Source of the DNA: JBAYJM01 sp964350585
GTDB taxonomy: Bacteria; Patescibacteriota; Patescibacteriia; 2-01-FULL-39-33
NCBI GenBank assembly: GCA_964350585.1
Contig: CAYGKC010000001.1
Location: 1 to 64,000, forward strand
DNA length: 64,000 bases
Direction of reading: 5' to 3'
Part shown: positions 62,029 to 64,000 of the stretch, piece after piece
Numbering within the stretch: position 1 is the first letter of the stretch
Layout: every line of letters starts with the position of its first letter
Notes under the pieces: generated by a model
Database searches by the model: none
What the model was told of the DNA's origin: nothing
Seen by the model: the letters and a program-made list of their open reading frames with translations, nothing else
Made by a program: the position numbers and the translations under genes

Positions 62029-63912
62029 ATGAAAAATTTAACCCGCAATCTGATACTTGTATTCGTCTTCTTGATTATAATATCTGCTTTGTTTAGTTTG
62101 GTTAGCAATACAGGAACAAAAACAGATACCATAGGGCAAACAACCTTAGCTGAACAAATAAACTCTGGAAAAGTAAAAAGCCTTGTTGTTAAAGACAATA
62201 CAGTTGATATAACACTTAATGATGGCACCAAACAAGTAATGCAAAAAGAAGCCTCTGAGAGTATAAGCTCCCTTTTAAATAATTTGAATGTGGATAATGA
62301 GAAACTTTTAGCTGTTGATATAGAAGTTATAAATGAGAGCAGTATGAGATTCATACTTCTAACAATTGTGCCCTTCCTCATACCCTTTATTTTAATAATT
62401 GCTTTCTTCTGGTTTATTATGAGACAGGCTCAGGGAGCAAACAGCAAAGCTATGAACTTTGGTCAAAGTGGAGCAAAGGAATTCAACATGAATAAGAACT
62501 TAAAAACTTCCTTTAAAGATGTAGCGGGTGTAAAAGAAGCTAAGCAAGAATTAATTGAGGTAGTGGACTTCTTAAAAAATCCAAAAAAATTCCTTTCTCT
62601 CGGAGCCACAATACCAAAAGGTGTTTTACTTTTGGGCGCGCCTGGAACAGGAAAAACTTTATTGGCAAAAGCAGTAGCCGGAGAAGCCAATGTGCCTTTC
62701 TTCAGCATCTCAGGATCAGAATTTGTAGAAATGTTTGTCGGTGTCGGAGCTTCAAGAGTTAGAGACTTATTCAGAAAAGCAAAAAAGAATGCGCCTTGTA
62801 TAATATTTATTGACGAAATAGATGCAGTGGGAAGGCAAAGGGGAGCTGGACTTGGCGGAAGCCATGATGAAAGAGAACAAACACTTAATCAGATCCTTGT
62901 TGAAATGGATGGTTTCGATACAAATACCAATGTTATAGTAATGGCATCTACCAATAGGCCTGACGTACTTGATTCTGCGCTCTTAAGACCGGGTAGATTT
63001 GACAGGAGAGTTACCCTTGATTTGCCGGATATTGATGATAGAGATTGCATCCTAAAAGTTCATAGTAAAAATAAACCGATGGCAAAAGACATTGATTTAA
63101 GGAGAATTGCGGAGATGACACCTGGTTTTTCTGGTGCCGATTTGGCAAACTTGCTTAATGAGTCTGCTATTTTAGCCGCTCTTAAAAATAAAAAACAAAT
63201 AGATCTTGATGATGTTTTAAAAAGCATAGATAAAGTCATTTTAGGTCCAGAAAGAAAGAGCCATATTCTAAGTAAACAAGAAAAATGCATAACTGCATAT
63301 CATGAAGCCGGCCATGCGCTTGTGGCCCACATGCTTCCAAACACCGACAGGATCAGAAAAGTTTCCATAATCGCAAGAGGAATGGCAGCCGGTTTTACTT
63401 TGAAACTTCCAACACAAGATAAAAAACTCCATACTAGAAGCGAATTCCTGGAAGAACTTTCAGTGCTGTTGGCAGGAAGAATTGCCGAGGAGCAGATTTA
63501 CGGTGAAGTAACGACTGGTGCGCAAAACGACCTTCAGCAAGCAACAAAACTTGCCAAAAAACTTATTACAGAATTCGGCATGGTTGAAAAAACAGGCTTA
63601 AGAACTTTCGGCCAAAAAGAGGAATTAATTTTCTTGGGCCGTGAATTGCACGAGCAAAGGGATTATTCTGAAAAAAGCGCAGAATTGATAGATGAAGAAA
63701 TTTCTAAACTGTTAAAAGAAGCTGCCGAGAAAGCAAGAACTATATTAATTGAAAAGAAAGACTTCTTAGAAAAAATTAAGAATGAGCTCATTTCCAAAGA
63801 AACATTAGAAGTCGAGCAATTTGAAGCCATTTTTGAACCAGAAAAACCAAAAATAGAAGAAAATAAAACACCTTCCCCTAACATAAAAGAAGCTGACGCA
63901 TCAATTTCCTAA
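62029..63912 (+). CDS. ftsH: ATP-dependent zinc metalloprotease FtsH
   Basis: The 627-residue protein has two N-terminal membrane helices (about residues 8-25 and 105-125) around a small outer domain. The AAA domain follows with Walker A GAPGTGKT (about 203), Walker B IIFIDEID, the pore phenylalanine in SEFVEMFVGVGASRVRD, and the second region of homology ALLRPGRFDRRV. The zinc site is HEAGH (about 424). It degrades membrane and unfolded proteins. The size is normal. A strong terminator follows. Confidence 0.97.
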   Translation: MKNLTRNLILVFVFLIIISALFSLVSNTGTKTDTIGQTTLAEQINSGKVKSLVVKDNTVDITLNDGTKQVMQKEASESISSLLNNLNVDNEKLLAVDIEVINESSMRFILLTIVPFLIPFILIIAFFWFIMRQAQGANSKAMNFGQSGAKEFNMNKNLKTSFKDVAGVKEAKQELIEVVDFLKNPKKFLSLGATIPKGVLLLGAPGTGKTLLAKAVAGEANVPFFSISGSEFVEMFVGVGASRVRDLFRKAKKNAPCIIFIDEIDAVGRQRGAGLGGSHDEREQTLNQILVEMDGFDTNTNVIVMASTNRPDVLDSALLRPGRFDRRVTLDLPDIDDRDCILKVHSKNKPMAKDIDLRRIAEMTPGFSGADLANLLNESAILAALKNKKQIDLDDVLKSIDKVILGPERKSHILSKQEKCITAYHEAGHALVAHMLPNTDRIRKVSIIARGMAAGFTLKLPTQDKKLHTRSEFLEELSVLLAGRIAEEQIYGEVTTGAQNDLQQATKLAKKLITEFGMVEKTGLRTFGQKEELIFLGRELHEQRDYSEKSAELIDEEISKLLKEAAEKARTILIEKKDFLEKIKNELISKETLEVEQFEAIFEPEKPKIEENKTPSPNIKEADASIS

Positions 63913-63924
63913 ACAGCATCTACA

Positions 63925-63956
63925 AATAGCGCGCCAAAAGCGCGCTATTATTTTTC
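63925..63956 (+). terminator. ftsH: Intrinsic terminator of ftsH
   Basis: AATAGCGCGC/GCGCGCTATT, 10 bp with a 5-nt loop, followed by ATTTTT. Confidence 0.93.
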
Positions 63957-64000
63957 TTGTTTTATAATTTATGTTATAATTTATTAAAATATACTCTAAT

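Noticed and set aside
1..64000. CRISPR array, prophage or integrated plasmid
   Set aside because: No regularly spaced short repeats, no Cas, integrase, capsid or Rep proteins were seen. The S74 and fibre-like protein has a signal peptide and surface context rather than phage neighbours.
1..64000. Recoded TGA (Gly or Trp), as in some candidate-phylum bacteria
   Set aside because: Core genes such as rpoB, rpoC, ileS and ftsH read through full length with standard stops, and some genes end in TGA at the expected place.

Overview
The window looks like a scaffold from an uncultivated, low-GC bacterium of the Candidate Phyla Radiation (Patescibacteria, Parcubacteria-like). This is an inference. 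It rests on AT-rich DNA, a compact RpoB, an eukaryote/archaeal-type IleRS, a MurE-like ligase without its first domain, a ThrRS without TGS domain, very large secreted fibre-like proteins, and few metabolic genes. Reading frames use the standard code, with TGA as stop. Two runs of N (296-305 and 49984-50083) mark scaffold gaps, and each breaks a gene. I saw no rRNA, CRISPR array, transposase or prophage. One tRNA (His) is present.

Layout. 1-3306: surface polysaccharide genes (family-2 glycosyltransferase, NodB-type deacetylase, Wzt/Wzm-like ABC exporter). 3374-16755: a cell-surface block with a beta-propeller/thrombospondin-repeat protein, a 1984-residue fibre-like protein with an exact internal 466-bp duplication and an S74 chaperone domain, a small HTH protein with a small membrane protein, and a three-gene operon of secreted proteins. 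16873-24024: rpoB-rpoC. 24341-27690: radical SAM protein, MurE-like ligase and small-multidrug-export protein. 27815-32423: ruvA, a U32 (TrhP-like) protein, a Nif3-like protein, two single-gene secreted cassettes and an unidentified structured RNA. 32500-38644: ileS, a ferredoxin, a response regulator and argS. 39701-43757: a threonine T-box operon (protein kinase-like gene, unknown gene, thrS). 43770-47993: small unknown genes, a TrmB-type regulator, a histidine kinase and a HAD hydrolase. 48198-49731: hisS with tRNA-His. 49876-54799: an accessory cluster with two related phosphoribosyltransferase-like proteins, two aspartoacylase-like hydrolases, a LOG-like protein and a GNAT acetyltransferase. 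54996-63912: HelD-like helicase, acyl-CoA synthetase, RNHCP protein, S1-domain protein, PgsA-like enzyme and FtsH.

Regulation is unusually readable. Several units have near-consensus sigma-70 promoters with 17-bp spacing and clear intrinsic terminators. Two aminoacyl-tRNA synthetase units, ileS and thrS, carry T-box leaders in which the specifier codon sits in the end loop of a 6-bp hairpin (ultrashort Stem I). The leader at 50632-50709 has two mutually exclusive hairpins, as in an attenuator. Two genes seem to have promoters placed so that their mRNAs would be leaderless.

Most interesting points: (1) a complete histidine-phosphatase domain inserted inside IleRS; (2) the ultrashort-Stem-I T-boxes, one of which controls a kinase-like gene together with thrS; (3) the PRTase/aspartoacylase/LOG/GNAT cluster with its attenuator-like leader; (4) a tRNA-His with no encoded G-1, transcribed with a HisRS whose motif 2 is unlike that of E. 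coli; (5) an unidentified structured RNA at 31267-31470; (6) GC-rich palindromes embedded in frame in three genes.
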